From: CAJJDF01 sp965657945 | Lineage (GTDB): Bacteria > Bacteroidota > Bacteroidia > Flavobacteriales_D > CAJJDF01 | DNA: 64,000 nucleotides | Assembly (NCBI GenBank): GCA_965657945.1 | Contig: CBFHPW010000003.1 | Span: 62,001 to 126,000 of the forward strand | Direction of reading: 5' to 3' | Part shown: positions 9,133 to 18,198 of the stretch, piece after piece | Position numbering within the stretch: the stretch's first letter is position 1 | Layout: the number at the start of each line of letters is the position of its first letter | Translations under genes and position numbers: made by a program | Notes under the pieces: model-generated | What the model was told of the DNA's origin: nothing | What the model saw: the letters and a program-made list of their open reading frames with translations, nothing else | Database searches by the model: none

Positions 9133-10157
9133 GATTGATTCGATATATGTTAATTCCCTTTTCGGTGCTTTATGGCGTGGTTACGGCATTTCGGAACTTC
9201 ATGTTTGATAGGAAGATTCTAAAATCGAGTAGCTTTGACGTTAAAACTATATTGGTTGGGAATATCTCGGCTGGAGGAACTGGCAAAACGCCCCATATTG
9301 AATATTTAATTCGACTATTGAAGCCACAGAATAAGTTAGCTACACTTTCGCGAGGTTACGGTCGAAAGAGTAGAGGGTTTCTAGTAGCAAACCAAAATTC
9401 AACCGCCAAAGATATTGGTGATGAACCGTTACAATTTTTTAAAAAATTTCCTGAAGTAAAAGTTGCAGTAGACACCAAAAGAGTGAATGGTATTATGGAA
9501 TTGATGAGTCAAGAAGATGTTCCAGAAGTCATTTTATTGGATGATGCATTTCAGCATCGGCAGCTCAAAGCAGGGCTTTCTATTTTACTAACAGATGTAA
9601 AATCACCTTTTTACAAGGATTTTATGTTGCCAACTGGAAATTTGAGAGAGTTTTCTGGAGCCAAAAGTAGGGCAGATATTATTGTGGTTACAAAATGTTC
9701 TCCCACCATGTCGGCTCCTCAAAAAGATAGGGTAAGGAAAAAAATCAATACGCCTCATACGCCTATTTTCTTTTCCCAAATTGACTATGCTTTTCCAAAG
9801 TTGATTTCCAAAAACACCTCTCGGTCTTTTGAGGATTCTAAACAAATTGTTGTGGTGACAGGTATAGCAAATCCAGCTCCTTTACTCACTTATTTAAGTA
9901 CATTTAACAAGAAAATTATACACTTGAAATATCAAGATCATCACCCTTTTTCAAAAAAGGATGTACATTCGATAGTAGAAAATTACAATAAGGAATCGGA
10001 ATCCATACTGCTGACTACCGAAAAGGATGCCATGCGACTTAAGGATTTTGATGAATTAAAAGAAGTGCCTTTTTTTTACATTCCCATACAAGTTTCACTA
10101 CAAGAAAGGGAAGAAGAATTCAAAAAATTAATAATGAATTATGTTAGAGAATATTAA
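9126..10157 (+). CDS. lpxK: Tetraacyldisaccharide 4'-kinase (lipid A biosynthesis)
   Basis: LpxK phosphorylates the 4' position of the tetraacyl disaccharide 1-phosphate, producing lipid IVA at the inner face of the cytoplasmic membrane. The 343-residue protein has the usual N-terminal amphipathic/membrane-associated helix (residues 1-25) and a P-loop in VGNISAGGTGKTPHIEYL near residue 45. LSRGYGRKSRG and GDEPLQFFKKFP are also conserved, and the family catalytic region LLDDAFQHRQL is followed by the ITGI/VVTGIANP strand and DHHPFSKKD. Its ATG lies inside the end of the HD gene (7-base overlap) and its own end overlaps the next gene by 17 bases, so the three are translationally coupled. This shows that the organism makes a 4'-phosphorylated lipid A precursor. 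Confidence 0.96.
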   Translation: MVRLIRYMLIPFSVLYGVVTAFRNFMFDRKILKSSSFDVKTILVGNISAGGTGKTPHIEYLIRLLKPQNKLATLSRGYGRKSRGFLVANQNSTAKDIGDEPLQFFKKFPEVKVAVDTKRVNGIMELMSQEDVPEVILLDDAFQHRQLKAGLSILLTDVKSPFYKDFMLPTGNLREFSGAKSRADIIVVTKCSPTMSAPQKDRVRKKINTPHTPIFFSQIDYAFPKLISKNTSRSFEDSKQIVVVTGIANPAPLLTYLSTFNKKIIHLKYQDHHPFSKKDVHSIVENYNKESESILLTTEKDAMRLKDFDELKEVPFFYIPIQVSLQEREEEFKKLIMNYVREY

Positions 10158-10956
10158 GTATACTGCGAATCACCTTATTTCAATAGTGGGTGAAAATTAC
10201 GAAGTAGGAATAATTTTAGGAACGGGATTAGGAGATTTGGTGAGTGAAATAGAAGTTACTCACAGTCTAGCTTACAAGGATATTCCCAACTTTCCGGTTT
10301 CTACAGTTGAGGGGCATAGCGGAAAATTAATTTTTGGAATTTTAGGAGGGAAGAGAGTTGTTGCTTTACAAGGACGGTTTCATTACTACGAGGGTTATTC
10401 AATGAATGAAGTGGTATTTCCGGTTCGTGTAATGAAATTTTTAGGAATTAAAACCTTGGTGGTTTCTAATGCCAGTGGAGGAGTTAATCCAGAATTCGAA
10501 ATTGGCGATATCATGCTTATGGATGATCACATCAATTTGTTTGGAGATAATCCACTTATTGGGAAAAACATAGATGAGTTAGGCCCAAGATTTCCGGATA
10601 TGAGTGAGCCATACGACCGTAGTTTAATTAAAAAAGTTCAAGACATAGCCAAAGAGAATAGCATTGATATTCAGCAAGGATCTTATGCAGGGCTTTCTGG
10701 TCCAACACTAGAAACACCAGCGGAATATAACTATGTAAGAGCGATTGGGGCAGATACGGTAGGAATGTCGACAGTGCCAGAAGTTATTGCCGCAAGGCAC
10801 ATGGGAATTCCTTGTGTAGGATTTTCAATCATTACAGACCTCGGAATTCCCGGAAAAATTATAGAAATGACTCATGAGATTGTTCAAGAAGTTGCTAAGA
10901 AATCAACTCCAAAAGTCACTAAAATAGTGAAAGATTTAATTCAAGGGTTTCAATAA
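10141..10956 (+). CDS. punA: Purine nucleoside phosphorylase, trimeric PNP/MTAP family
   Basis: This enzyme splits purine nucleosides with phosphate to the free base and (deoxy)ribose 1-phosphate in purine salvage. The 271-residue protein shows the trimeric PNP motifs: phosphate-binding ILGTGLGDL near residue 25, VEGHSGKLIFG, the GRFHYYEGYSMNEVVFPVRV signature near residue 79, VSNASGGVNP, and GPTLETPAEY with the base-contacting Glu. At the position of human Asn243, which favours 6-oxopurines, this protein has Asp (residue 233, in FSIITDLG), the state found in methylthioadenosine phosphorylases that accept 6-aminopurines. Substrate preference could therefore include adenosine or methylthioadenosine. 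The start codon overlaps the end of lpxK by 17 bases; the operon seems to end here. Confidence 0.92.
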   Translation: MLENIKYTANHLISIVGENYEVGIILGTGLGDLVSEIEVTHSLAYKDIPNFPVSTVEGHSGKLIFGILGGKRVVALQGRFHYYEGYSMNEVVFPVRVMKFLGIKTLVVSNASGGVNPEFEIGDIMLMDDHINLFGDNPLIGKNIDELGPRFPDMSEPYDRSLIKKVQDIAKENSIDIQQGSYAGLSGPTLETPAEYNYVRAIGADTVGMSTVPEVIAARHMGIPCVGFSIITDLGIPGKIIEMTHEIVQEVAKKSTPKVTKIVKDLIQGFQ

Positions 10957-11017
10957 ACAACCATTTAAATAAGGTTTCGTACTTATATTTACTGGAGAAA
11001 CCTAAACAAACTATGTT

Positions 11018-13315
11018 ATGTTAAAAAAGCTATTTTACTCAGTTCTGATGTTACTGTTTTCTTTAATCACCTATGCTCAGTGTGGGTGTACTAAAATTGT
11101 TTTTATAGTTGATAATTCTGGTTCTATTTCAACCACCGAATTTACTGATATGAAAATTTCCATGGATTCTATTGCAACACAGTTGTTGAGGAATTATCCT
11201 GGATCCGAACTTTCTGTGATACAATACGCATCTCAGGGTTCAGGGAGTCATCATTACAGTGTTTCTGTCCCATTTACCTCAAATCCAGTGACCGCAAGAG
11301 GTTGGTCGAGAGCGTATGGTGCTGGTGGCACTGTCGCAACTTATTATCAAGATCATTTGCCAGGTTCCATGTATCAAATGAGAAATGATTCTATTTGGAA
11401 TGCGGGAGGTTCTGTTGACTTAGTTTCAGGTGGATGTAATATTAGGATGTTTCTTTTTACTGATGCATTGTCTGGGAGTACGGGCTCAGGTTGCTGTTCT
11501 CACTTGACGAGTGTGAGTACGGCAGTAGCTCCATTAGCTTTGGCTAATTTTGGGGAATATAATTGGCACAAAACTACTTACCAGTCTGAGTGGACTGTTT
11601 ACCATGTTAATTCTAGTGCAACAAATAGAGCTGCTGGCGCTGCAATAGCGAGTAAGGGTGGGAGTTATACAGGTACAATTGCTGCTAACCCAGGAGATCC
11701 ACAAGGAGCAGGAGGACCAAGAAAGTTATGGTGGTCAAACAATTCTTTTCAGCTTACACAGCCCGATATTGATACAGCCCTAGCCAATATAAATGCTGGC
11801 TCTTTTTCGGCCTCTTTTCCTACCGATACCATTTGTTTGGGTGATACTGCTTTTTTTAATAGCAATATAGTTTTTCCAACGAGTTTATTAAAGTGGGACT
11901 TTGGTGATGGCAACAGAGATTCAACAAATCCTGCTCCAAAGCACCTTTATGCAGCCGCAGGCACCTATAACGTTACACTCATTGCCTGGTCAGCAGATTC
12001 CTCTTGTAAAGACACGATTACAGAACCCGTGGTAATCCATCCTCCACTTATTCCTAATTTTATGGCTGATACAATTTGTTTTGGAACAGCCACAACATTC
12101 ACAAATACAACCTCCGGGTTCATAAACAGCCAGAAATGGTTTTTTGGTGATGGAGATAGCTCTTTAACTCGACCAGATGCCTCTCATGTTTATGGAATTC
12201 CTGGGGTATATCCTGTAACTTTGGTAGTAAATAGTTCAAACATTTGTTTCGACACAATTGTGAAGAATGTATTAGTTAATGACGTTCCAGTTGCTGATTT
12301 TATCGTTGATAACGAATGCCAATTTATTGGAGTGACGCCTACAAATTCAACTACTGTAATAACGGCAAACTTAGCATCATTGTCTCACACTTGGAATTTT
12401 GGTGATGGAAGTCCTGAACTTGTAGGAACAAATCCGACTTACAGTTATCCAGCTTATGGCAGTTATATGGTTCAGTTAATTTCAGAAACCCCAGAAGGGT
12501 GTGCTGATACAGTCTCAAAACCAATTGTTGTAGATCCTAAACCAAGAGCAAGTTTTGTAGCTGATACAGCTTGTTTGAGACAAATAACCACTTTTTCTGA
12601 CCTGTCTAGTGTACCCACTGGAAATGTGGTCGGTTGGTCATGGGGGATTTCGGGAGGTTCCTCTCTTCAGAATCCAATTACTACATTTCCAAGTTCAGGA
12701 ACATTTCCGATTACGCTAACCGCTACGACCGATTCAGGTTGCATAGATGACACAACTGTTTTGGTAGTGGTAAGATCTCTTCCTGTTCCAGATTTCACCT
12801 TTTCACCTCAAGAAATTTTAACCTTCAACCCAAAAGTTTGTTTTGCCAATAACACAACTGGGGCGGTTAGCTATTTTTGGGATTTTGATTTTATTGGATT
12901 AAATAACACCTCTATTCAAACCAATCCTTGTATTGTTGAATTTCCGAATGAGGCCGAAGGAATTTATAATGTAAAACTTGTTGCGATTGATCAATATGGT
13001 TGCCGAGACTCCATCTACAAAGAGGTGATTGTAGAAGAAGGATTTGTATTTTATGCACCTAGTATGTTTACACCCAATGATGATGGGAAAAATGACGAAT
13101 ATCAAATATTCATGAGCGGAACCAAAGATTTTGAATTCATGATATTTAATCGTTGGGGAGAACAAATATTCTACACAAAGGATAGAAACGAAACATGGGA
13201 TGGTAAGCACAAAGGGAATTTCGTAAAAAACGACACCTACGTTTTTAAAGCCATAGTAACGACCAAAAGAAATGAAGTCAAAGAATTTTACGGTCACGTA
13301 AATGTCCATAATTGA
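11018..13315 (+). CDS. Secreted vWA-PKD protein with type B T9SS sorting domain
   Basis: A 765-residue exported surface protein of unknown specific role. It has a signal peptide (MLKKLFYSVLMLLFSLITYA), then a von Willebrand factor A domain at about 25-255 with an intact MIDAS start (VFIVDNSGSIS) and a later FTDALSG segment. Five PKD-like repeats follow at about 265-670; the clearest have WDFGDG, WFFGDG and WNFGDG followed by YPVTL or YNVTL strands. The last 85 residues (FYAPSMFTPNDDGKNDEY ... IFNRWGEQIFYTKD ... WDGKHKGN) are the CHU_C/type B gliding-motility-associated sorting domain. vWA and PKD domains usually bind ligands or proteins, so an adhesion role is likely but inferred. A strong terminator follows. 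The other cargo proteins in the window carry type A sorting domains. Confidence 0.9.
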   Translation: MLKKLFYSVLMLLFSLITYAQCGCTKIVFIVDNSGSISTTEFTDMKISMDSIATQLLRNYPGSELSVIQYASQGSGSHHYSVSVPFTSNPVTARGWSRAYGAGGTVATYYQDHLPGSMYQMRNDSIWNAGGSVDLVSGGCNIRMFLFTDALSGSTGSGCCSHLTSVSTAVAPLALANFGEYNWHKTTYQSEWTVYHVNSSATNRAAGAAIASKGGSYTGTIAANPGDPQGAGGPRKLWWSNNSFQLTQPDIDTALANINAGSFSASFPTDTICLGDTAFFNSNIVFPTSLLKWDFGDGNRDSTNPAPKHLYAAAGTYNVTLIAWSADSSCKDTITEPVVIHPPLIPNFMADTICFGTATTFTNTTSGFINSQKWFFGDGDSSLTRPDASHVYGIPGVYPVTLVVNSSNICFDTIVKNVLVNDVPVADFIVDNECQFIGVTPTNSTTVITANLASLSHTWNFGDGSPELVGTNPTYSYPAYGSYMVQLISETPEGCADTVSKPIVVDPKPRASFVADTACLRQITTFSDLSSVPTGNVVGWSWGISGGSSLQNPITTFPSSGTFPITLTATTDSGCIDDTTVLVVVRSLPVPDFTFSPQEILTFNPKVCFANNTTGAVSYFWDFDFIGLNNTSIQTNPCIVEFPNEAEGIYNVKLVAIDQYGCRDSIYKEVIVEEGFVFYAPSMFTPNDDGKNDEYQIFMSGTKDFEFMIFNRWGEQIFYTKDRNETWDGKHKGNFVKNDTYVFKAIVTTKRNEVKEFYGHVNVHN

Positions 13316-13340
13316 TACTAATTTTTAAGTGAACACACTG

Positions 13341-13370
13341 AACCCTCCCTTTGCTTTGGAGGGTTTTTTT
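13341..13370 (+). terminator. Rho-independent terminator after the vWA-PKD gene
   Basis: An 8-bp stem AACCCTCC (13341-13348) pairs with GGAGGGTT (13358-13365) around a 9-base loop and is followed by a run of T to 13370. It lies 26 bases after the stop codon and isolates the gene from the next one. Confidence 0.85.
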
Positions 13371-13398
13371 ATTACCTTAGTTTAGTAAATTTCTTTCA

Positions 13399-14784
13399 AT
13401 GAAAAATAATCTTATTGCTGTTCTTCTTCTCTTTTGCGGGGTTCATTTTTTTGCTCAAGATAGCTTGAATATCAGCGTGTTGTATAATTGGAAAGATCCA
13501 AGTCTGTCCAAAAGTACCTTGTATGCCAATGCGTATAATGAAGTTTGGGGATATGCTAAAGATGGGCGTGAGTATGCTATAATTGGAACCTCAAGAGGCA
13601 CTCACTTTTTTGATGTTACCAACCCGAGTTCAGTTGTTTTGGTCGATTTTATTCAAGGAAGGGATACAGGGAGAAATATAGTCCATCGAGATTACCACGA
13701 TTACAAGGGTTATTTGTACATGGTTTCGGATGAGGGAAATGCCTCTCTCCAAATTGCAGACCTATCATTTCTTCCAGATTCGGTGAGTTTGGTCTATGAC
13801 CAAGATACTGCAATTCGTCTTTCTCACAATATTTTTATTGATTCAGTGGCAGGTAAATTATATAATTGTGGCGGGGGAAATTCAAAAAAATTCGGAGTTT
13901 TTTCGCTTGCCAATCCGCTTTCTCCTCAATTGTTGTATCAATGTGAAACAGACATCAGTTGGTGGGCCTCAACTGTGGGTACAGGAGGTTATGTGCATGA
14001 TGCCTTTGCCAAGAACGATACTGTTTTTTGTAATGCTGGAGATGGACTTTATGTGGTTAATTTTTCCGGAACACCCACCCTGTTAGCTAGCTTAACAAGT
14101 TATCCAGACTTGGGATATAATCATTCTGGTTGGTTGTCCGAGGATGGAGCAATTTATGCTATGGGAGATGAAACGCATGGAAAAAAAATGAAGATGCTCG
14201 ATGTTTCTGACCTCAGTTCCATCCAGTTTCTTGATACCGTTGGTGTAAGTGGAGATAACAATGCAATTCTCCACAATCAAATCATAAGAGGAAACTATGT
14301 GTATGTGGCTTACTATTACAACGGAGTTTTTATTTACGATATTTCAAATCCTTCCTCACCAGTTTTAGTAGGATTTTATGATACATCTACCGAATTAAAT
14401 TACAGAAGTTTTAAGGGAGCTTGGGGAGTTTATCCATTTTTGCCTTCGGGTAATTTATTGGTTTCGGATATGCAAGAAGGATTGTTTGTAATGGATGTTT
14501 CTCAGGCAGTTGTAGGGATAAATGAATTGAAAAAAGAGCGATTCAAGGTGTATCCCAATCCGATTTCAAACGAACTAAATGTGATTGGAATTCAATATTT
14601 TGGTGGGGAATATTCGGTTGCCATAACTGACGTAAATGGAAAATTAATACTTCAAGAGGCTATTCAGAATTCTTTCATGAAAGTAAATACCATAAAAATT
14701 CCTTCCGATATTCCTTCAGGAGTATATGTTGTCAGTATTTTTAATAGTACTTTTGCAGAGAGTATAAAAATTATAAAAAACTAA
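13399..14784 (+). CDS. LVIVD-repeat 'choice-of-anchor B' protein with type A T9SS sorting domain
   Basis: A 461-residue exported protein. After the signal peptide (MKNNLIAVLLLFCGVHFFAQ) come beta-propeller-like LVIVD repeats typified by HFFDVTNPSSVVLVDF, LQIADLSFLPDSVSLV and VFIYDISNPSSPVLVGFYD, ending with LFVMDVSQAVVG. This is the 'choice-of-anchor B' family, found in surface proteins that use different anchors in different phyla. Here the anchor is a type A T9SS C-terminal domain of about 80 residues (RFKVYPNPISNELNV ... VNGKLILQEA ... SGVYVVSIFNS ... IKIIKN). The biochemical role is unknown. The upstream terminator suggests its own promoter in the 28 bases before the start or just ahead of it. 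gatB begins 2 bases after the stop codon. Confidence 0.88.
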   Translation: MKNNLIAVLLLFCGVHFFAQDSLNISVLYNWKDPSLSKSTLYANAYNEVWGYAKDGREYAIIGTSRGTHFFDVTNPSSVVLVDFIQGRDTGRNIVHRDYHDYKGYLYMVSDEGNASLQIADLSFLPDSVSLVYDQDTAIRLSHNIFIDSVAGKLYNCGGGNSKKFGVFSLANPLSPQLLYQCETDISWWASTVGTGGYVHDAFAKNDTVFCNAGDGLYVVNFSGTPTLLASLTSYPDLGYNHSGWLSEDGAIYAMGDETHGKKMKMLDVSDLSSIQFLDTVGVSGDNNAILHNQIIRGNYVYVAYYYNGVFIYDISNPSSPVLVGFYDTSTELNYRSFKGAWGVYPFLPSGNLLVSDMQEGLFVMDVSQAVVGINELKKERFKVYPNPISNELNVIGIQYFGGEYSVAITDVNGKLILQEAIQNSFMKVNTIKIPSDIPSGVYVVSIFNSTFAESIKIIKN

Positions 14785-14786
14785 TT

Positions 14787-16241
14787 TTGAGTACAATTTA
14801 CGATAAATACGAAGCTGTAATTGGATTAGAAATCCATGCGCAATTACAAACTAAAACTAAGGCATATTCCTCTGATAGGAACGAGTATGGCTCTGCCCCA
14901 AATACGAATGTAAGCGTAGTTACACTGGGTCACCCAGGAACTTTGCCGATGTACAACAAAAAAGCAATAAATTTTGCTGTAAAAATGGGTTTAGCTTGTG
15001 AAAGTACTATCACAAAAGATATGATTTTTGCGCGTAAAAATTATTTCTATCCAGATTTGCCAAAAGGTTATCAAATTACTCAGGATGAAACCCCAATTTG
15101 TACCGGAGGAAAAGTTCTTATAAAAACAGATGATGGAAAAGATAAAGAAATCACCCTAACTCGTATTCACTTAGAGGAAGATGCTGGAAAAAGTATTCAC
15201 GATCTTGACCCCTTCAATACTCTTATCGACCTAAATAGAGCGGGAGTACCCTTGATTGAAATTGTGTCGGAGCCCGAAATCAAGTCCTCGCAGGAGGCAT
15301 ATAACTACGTGACAGAGGTAAGAAGACTAGTTCGATATCTCGATATTTGTGATGGAAATATGGAAGAGGGAAGTTTGCGATGCGATGCTAACGTTTCGGT
15401 GATGCTAAAAGGTTCTAAAGTATTTGGAAATAGAACTGAAGTGAAGAATATGAACTCTATGAGAAATGTGCAGAAGGCCATTGAGTTTGAAATTAAAAGA
15501 CAAATAGACTTAATTGAGAAAGGCGAAACAATTGTGACAGAAACACGAAGTTTTAATGCTGCGAACGGCTCAACAATTTCAATGCGTAGTAAAGAGGCCG
15601 CAAATGATTACAGATATTTTCCTGAACCAGATTTACAACCTATCCAAGTAACTCAAGAATATGTTGAAGCCGTGAAGGACAAAATGCCTCCTTTGCCTAA
15701 TTTTTTGTTTAAAAAATATACCCAAGATTATGCTTTGTCAGAGTACGATGCGAATGTACTGACAGATGATAAGTCGATTGCTTTGTATTTTGAAGAGGTA
15801 ACGAAATATACCAAAAATTACAAGTCAGCATCCAACTGGGTTACAGTGAATGTAAAGTCTTATTTGAACGAAAAGGCAATTGAAATAAATGATTTTAGCC
15901 TGTCTCCTCAACAGATTGCAGACATTATTAAATTGATAGATTCAGGAAAAATCAGTAACTCAGTTGCCTCTCAAAAGGTGTTTCCATTGATGATTGAATC
16001 ACCCGAAAAATCTGCCTTAAACATTGCAGAAGATTATAATTTATTGCAGAACTCAAATGCTGATGAAATTACTGAGCTTATTGAAAAGGCATTAGCCAAA
16101 TTTCCAGAAAAAGTAGAAGAATATAAATCAGGAAAAAAGGGACTTTTGGGGTTGTTTATGGGTGAGGTGATGAAATTATCTCAGGGAAAGGCTGATCCAA
16201 AAATGGCGAGTAAGAGTTTGAAAGAATTTTTAGAAAAATAA
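14787..16241 (+). CDS. gatB: Aspartyl/glutamyl-tRNA amidotransferase subunit B, TTG start
   Basis: GatB is the tRNA-binding kinase/transamidase subunit of GatCAB, which converts Glu-tRNA(Gln) and Asp-tRNA(Asn) to the correct amides. The 484-residue product is full length: N-terminal YEAVIGLEIHAQLQTKTKAYSS, then PNTNVSVVTLGHPGTLP, the MIFARKNYFYPDLPKGYQI motif, the HLEEDAGKS segment, and DCN-like EGSLRCDANVSV. A helical YqeY-like tail ends in GEVMKLSQGKADPKMASKSLKEFL. The conserved N-terminus begins right after a TTG at 14787, and no ATG or GTG lies between the preceding stop (14782-14784) and that point, so TTG must be the start. The 2-base gap to the upstream surface-protein gene suggests readthrough transcription. 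gatA and gatC are elsewhere. Confidence 0.95.
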   Translation: MSTIYDKYEAVIGLEIHAQLQTKTKAYSSDRNEYGSAPNTNVSVVTLGHPGTLPMYNKKAINFAVKMGLACESTITKDMIFARKNYFYPDLPKGYQITQDETPICTGGKVLIKTDDGKDKEITLTRIHLEEDAGKSIHDLDPFNTLIDLNRAGVPLIEIVSEPEIKSSQEAYNYVTEVRRLVRYLDICDGNMEEGSLRCDANVSVMLKGSKVFGNRTEVKNMNSMRNVQKAIEFEIKRQIDLIEKGETIVTETRSFNAANGSTISMRSKEAANDYRYFPEPDLQPIQVTQEYVEAVKDKMPPLPNFLFKKYTQDYALSEYDANVLTDDKSIALYFEEVTKYTKNYKSASNWVTVNVKSYLNEKAIEINDFSLSPQQIADIIKLIDSGKISNSVASQKVFPLMIESPEKSALNIAEDYNLLQNSNADEITELIEKALAKFPEKVEEYKSGKKGLLGLFMGEVMKLSQGKADPKMASKSLKEFLEK

Positions 16242-16247
16242 ACTATT

Positions 16248-17396
16248 ATGAGAAAGTTAAGTGTTGTATTTGCTTTGTTTTTAGGGATCTGGAGTTGTGG
16301 TGAAAATGCCGCACATTCCATTGAGGGAACCATTGATATGGTTGGGATTCAGCCAGCTCAGCAAATGTATTTGTACAAAATAGAAAACCAAATTTTGGTA
16401 CCAATAGATTCTGCTACCTTGGATGAAAAAGGTCGTTTTAGCTTAGGTTTAATGACTCCTCAACATGGAGTATTCCATTTTGGAACAACAGTAAGAAATA
16501 CATTTCCCGTAGTTTTAAATGAGGAGTCGAAGAACTTAACTGTTAAGATCAATAACAATCAACAAGTTTCCATGGATTATTCAATCCAAGGGTCTAAAGC
16601 ATCTGAAGAGATTGCCTCTTTTGCCAAGGAAGTATTTACCATGATGAATTTGAATCAAAGATTGACTACTCAGGCACAACAAATGGCTCCCAATGATTTT
16701 CAAGGTCAACAAGCTATTCAAAACGAGTTCAATACAGCATCTGCAAAATTTGTTGAGTATAGAAATGAGTACATCGAAAGAAACAAAAACTCTGAGGCTT
16801 TAATTGCTGTAATTGATCAAATAAATCCGGAAACTGAATTGGATTTGCTGGAAGAGATTTCAACTAATTTATCAGCCACGATGCCCAACTCTCCTTACGC
16901 CCAGAACATAAAAAATTACTTGGCCAACATGGAGAAAGAAAAAGAAAATGCAGCCAAAAGAGAGAAGCTGATTCAGATAGGAAATGTAGCGCCAGAGTTG
17001 GATTTCCCGAATCCACAGGGTAAAAACATTCAGCTCTCGTCCTTGAGAGGGAAAGTGGTATTGATTGATTTTTGGGCTTCATGGTGTAAGCCATGTAGAG
17101 CGGAAAATCCTAATGTGGTGGCTACCTATAATAAATACAAAAGCAAGGGGTTTGATGTGTTTAGTTTTTCGCTTGATAAAGAAAAAGAATCCTGGGTGAA
17201 AGCGATAGAACAAGATGGACTAGTATGGAAAAACCATGCTAGTGACCTTAAATTTTGGCAAACAGCCGCCATCGATTTGTATGGATTCAATGGAATACCT
17301 TTTACTGTCCTTATCGACAGAGAGGGTAAGATTGTGGCAAAAGGTTTAAGAGGAGCAGCCCTAGAAGAAAAACTAGAAGAACTATTTTCGAAATAA
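16248..17396 (+). CDS. TlpA-like thioredoxin lipoprotein with DUF4369 domain
   Basis: A 382-residue envelope thiol-disulfide protein. The N-terminus (MRKLSVVFALFLGIWSCGEN) is a lipoprotein signal with lipidation expected at Cys17. Residues about 24-120 form the DUF4369 beta domain (SIEGTIDMVG ... SATLDEKGRFSLG) common in Bacteroidota thioredoxin-family lipoproteins. A helical segment rich in Gln and Asn follows at 120-235. From about 240 to the end is an AhpC/TSA-thioredoxin domain with IGNVAPELDFPNPQGK, the redox motif WASWCKPCRAENP and the cis-proline strand GFNGIPFTVLID. It probably reduces periplasmic disulfides or serves cytochrome maturation, but its partner cannot be told. It overlaps the lpxH-like gene by one base (TAATG). 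Confidence 0.88.
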   Translation: MRKLSVVFALFLGIWSCGENAAHSIEGTIDMVGIQPAQQMYLYKIENQILVPIDSATLDEKGRFSLGLMTPQHGVFHFGTTVRNTFPVVLNEESKNLTVKINNNQQVSMDYSIQGSKASEEIASFAKEVFTMMNLNQRLTTQAQQMAPNDFQGQQAIQNEFNTASAKFVEYRNEYIERNKNSEALIAVIDQINPETELDLLEEISTNLSATMPNSPYAQNIKNYLANMEKEKENAAKREKLIQIGNVAPELDFPNPQGKNIQLSSLRGKVVLIDFWASWCKPCRAENPNVVATYNKYKSKGFDVFSFSLDKEKESWVKAIEQDGLVWKNHASDLKFWQTAAIDLYGFNGIPFTVLIDREGKIVAKGLRGAALEEKLEELFSK

Positions 17397-18151
17397 TGAA
17401 ACTAGCCGAAGGAAAAAAAATATATTTTGCCTCAGATTTTCATCTCGGAGTTCCGACTTATGAAAAAAGTAGAGCACGAGAAACAAAAATTGTGTCTTGG
17501 CTTGCTCAAATTCAAGAGGACGCGCAAGAGATTTTCCTTGTAGGGGATATTTTTGATATGTGGTTTGAATACAAGCATGCAATTCCAAAGTATTTTACAC
17601 GGTTTTTTGGTAAAATAGCAGAGCTCACGGATTCAGGTATCCGTGTTGTGTTTTTTACTGGTAACCATGATATGTGGATGTTTGATTACCTCACAAAGGA
17701 GTTGGGAGTTGAGATTTTGACGGAGAAACTAGAATTTGAATTGAATGACAAGTCATTTCTTGTGGCCCACGGAGATGGTTTAGGACCTGGAGATATAGGA
17801 TACAAAATCATTAAAAGAATATTCAGAAACAGGATTTGTCAGTGGATGTTTGCTCGATTACATCCTAATCTTGGGTTGGGAATAGCAAATTATTTTTCTA
17901 AAAAGAGCAGAAAGCACTCTATCAATGACGACAAGTTTTTGGGCGAAGAGAAAGAGTGGCTCATTACTTACTCCAAAGATATGTTGAAAGAAAAAAAAGT
18001 GGATTATTTCATCTACGGTCACCGTCACCATCCAGTCGTGTTTCCTTTGTCTGAAACCAGTACTTATTTTAATTTGGGTGAATGGATTTCGCAATACAAT
18101 TACCTCGTTTTTGATGGAGAAAAATGCGAGTTAATTCAGTACGAAAACTAA
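17396..18151 (+). CDS. lpxH: UDP-2,3-diacylglucosamine diphosphatase, LpxH-type
   Basis: A calcineurin-like metallophosphoesterase that most likely hydrolyses UDP-2,3-diacylglucosamine to lipid X and UMP in lipid A synthesis. The 251-residue protein has all metal-binding blocks of the family in order: ASDFHLG (residues 12-18), LVGDIFDMWFEY, FFTGNHDMW, VAHGDGLGPGD and YGHRHHPVVF, along with the membrane-associated insertion around FRNRICQWMFARLHPN that LpxH uses for its acyl substrate. Its start overlaps the preceding lipoprotein stop by one base. It converges on the sigma-54 activator gene. With lpxK 7 kb upstream it gives two of the nine lipid A steps in this window. The alternative, a general YbbF/YfcE phosphodiesterase, is less likely given the insertion. 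Confidence 0.85.
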   Translation: MKLAEGKKIYFASDFHLGVPTYEKSRARETKIVSWLAQIQEDAQEIFLVGDIFDMWFEYKHAIPKYFTRFFGKIAELTDSGIRVVFFTGNHDMWMFDYLTKELGVEILTEKLEFELNDKSFLVAHGDGLGPGDIGYKIIKRIFRNRICQWMFARLHPNLGLGIANYFSKKSRKHSINDDKFLGEEKEWLITYSKDMLKEKKVDYFIYGHRHHPVVFPLSETSTYFNLGEWISQYNYLVFDGEKCELIQYEN

Positions 18152-18198
18152 TTCTTTTCCATCCTGCGGGCACTCAATTTAAAGGAGTATATTCGAAT

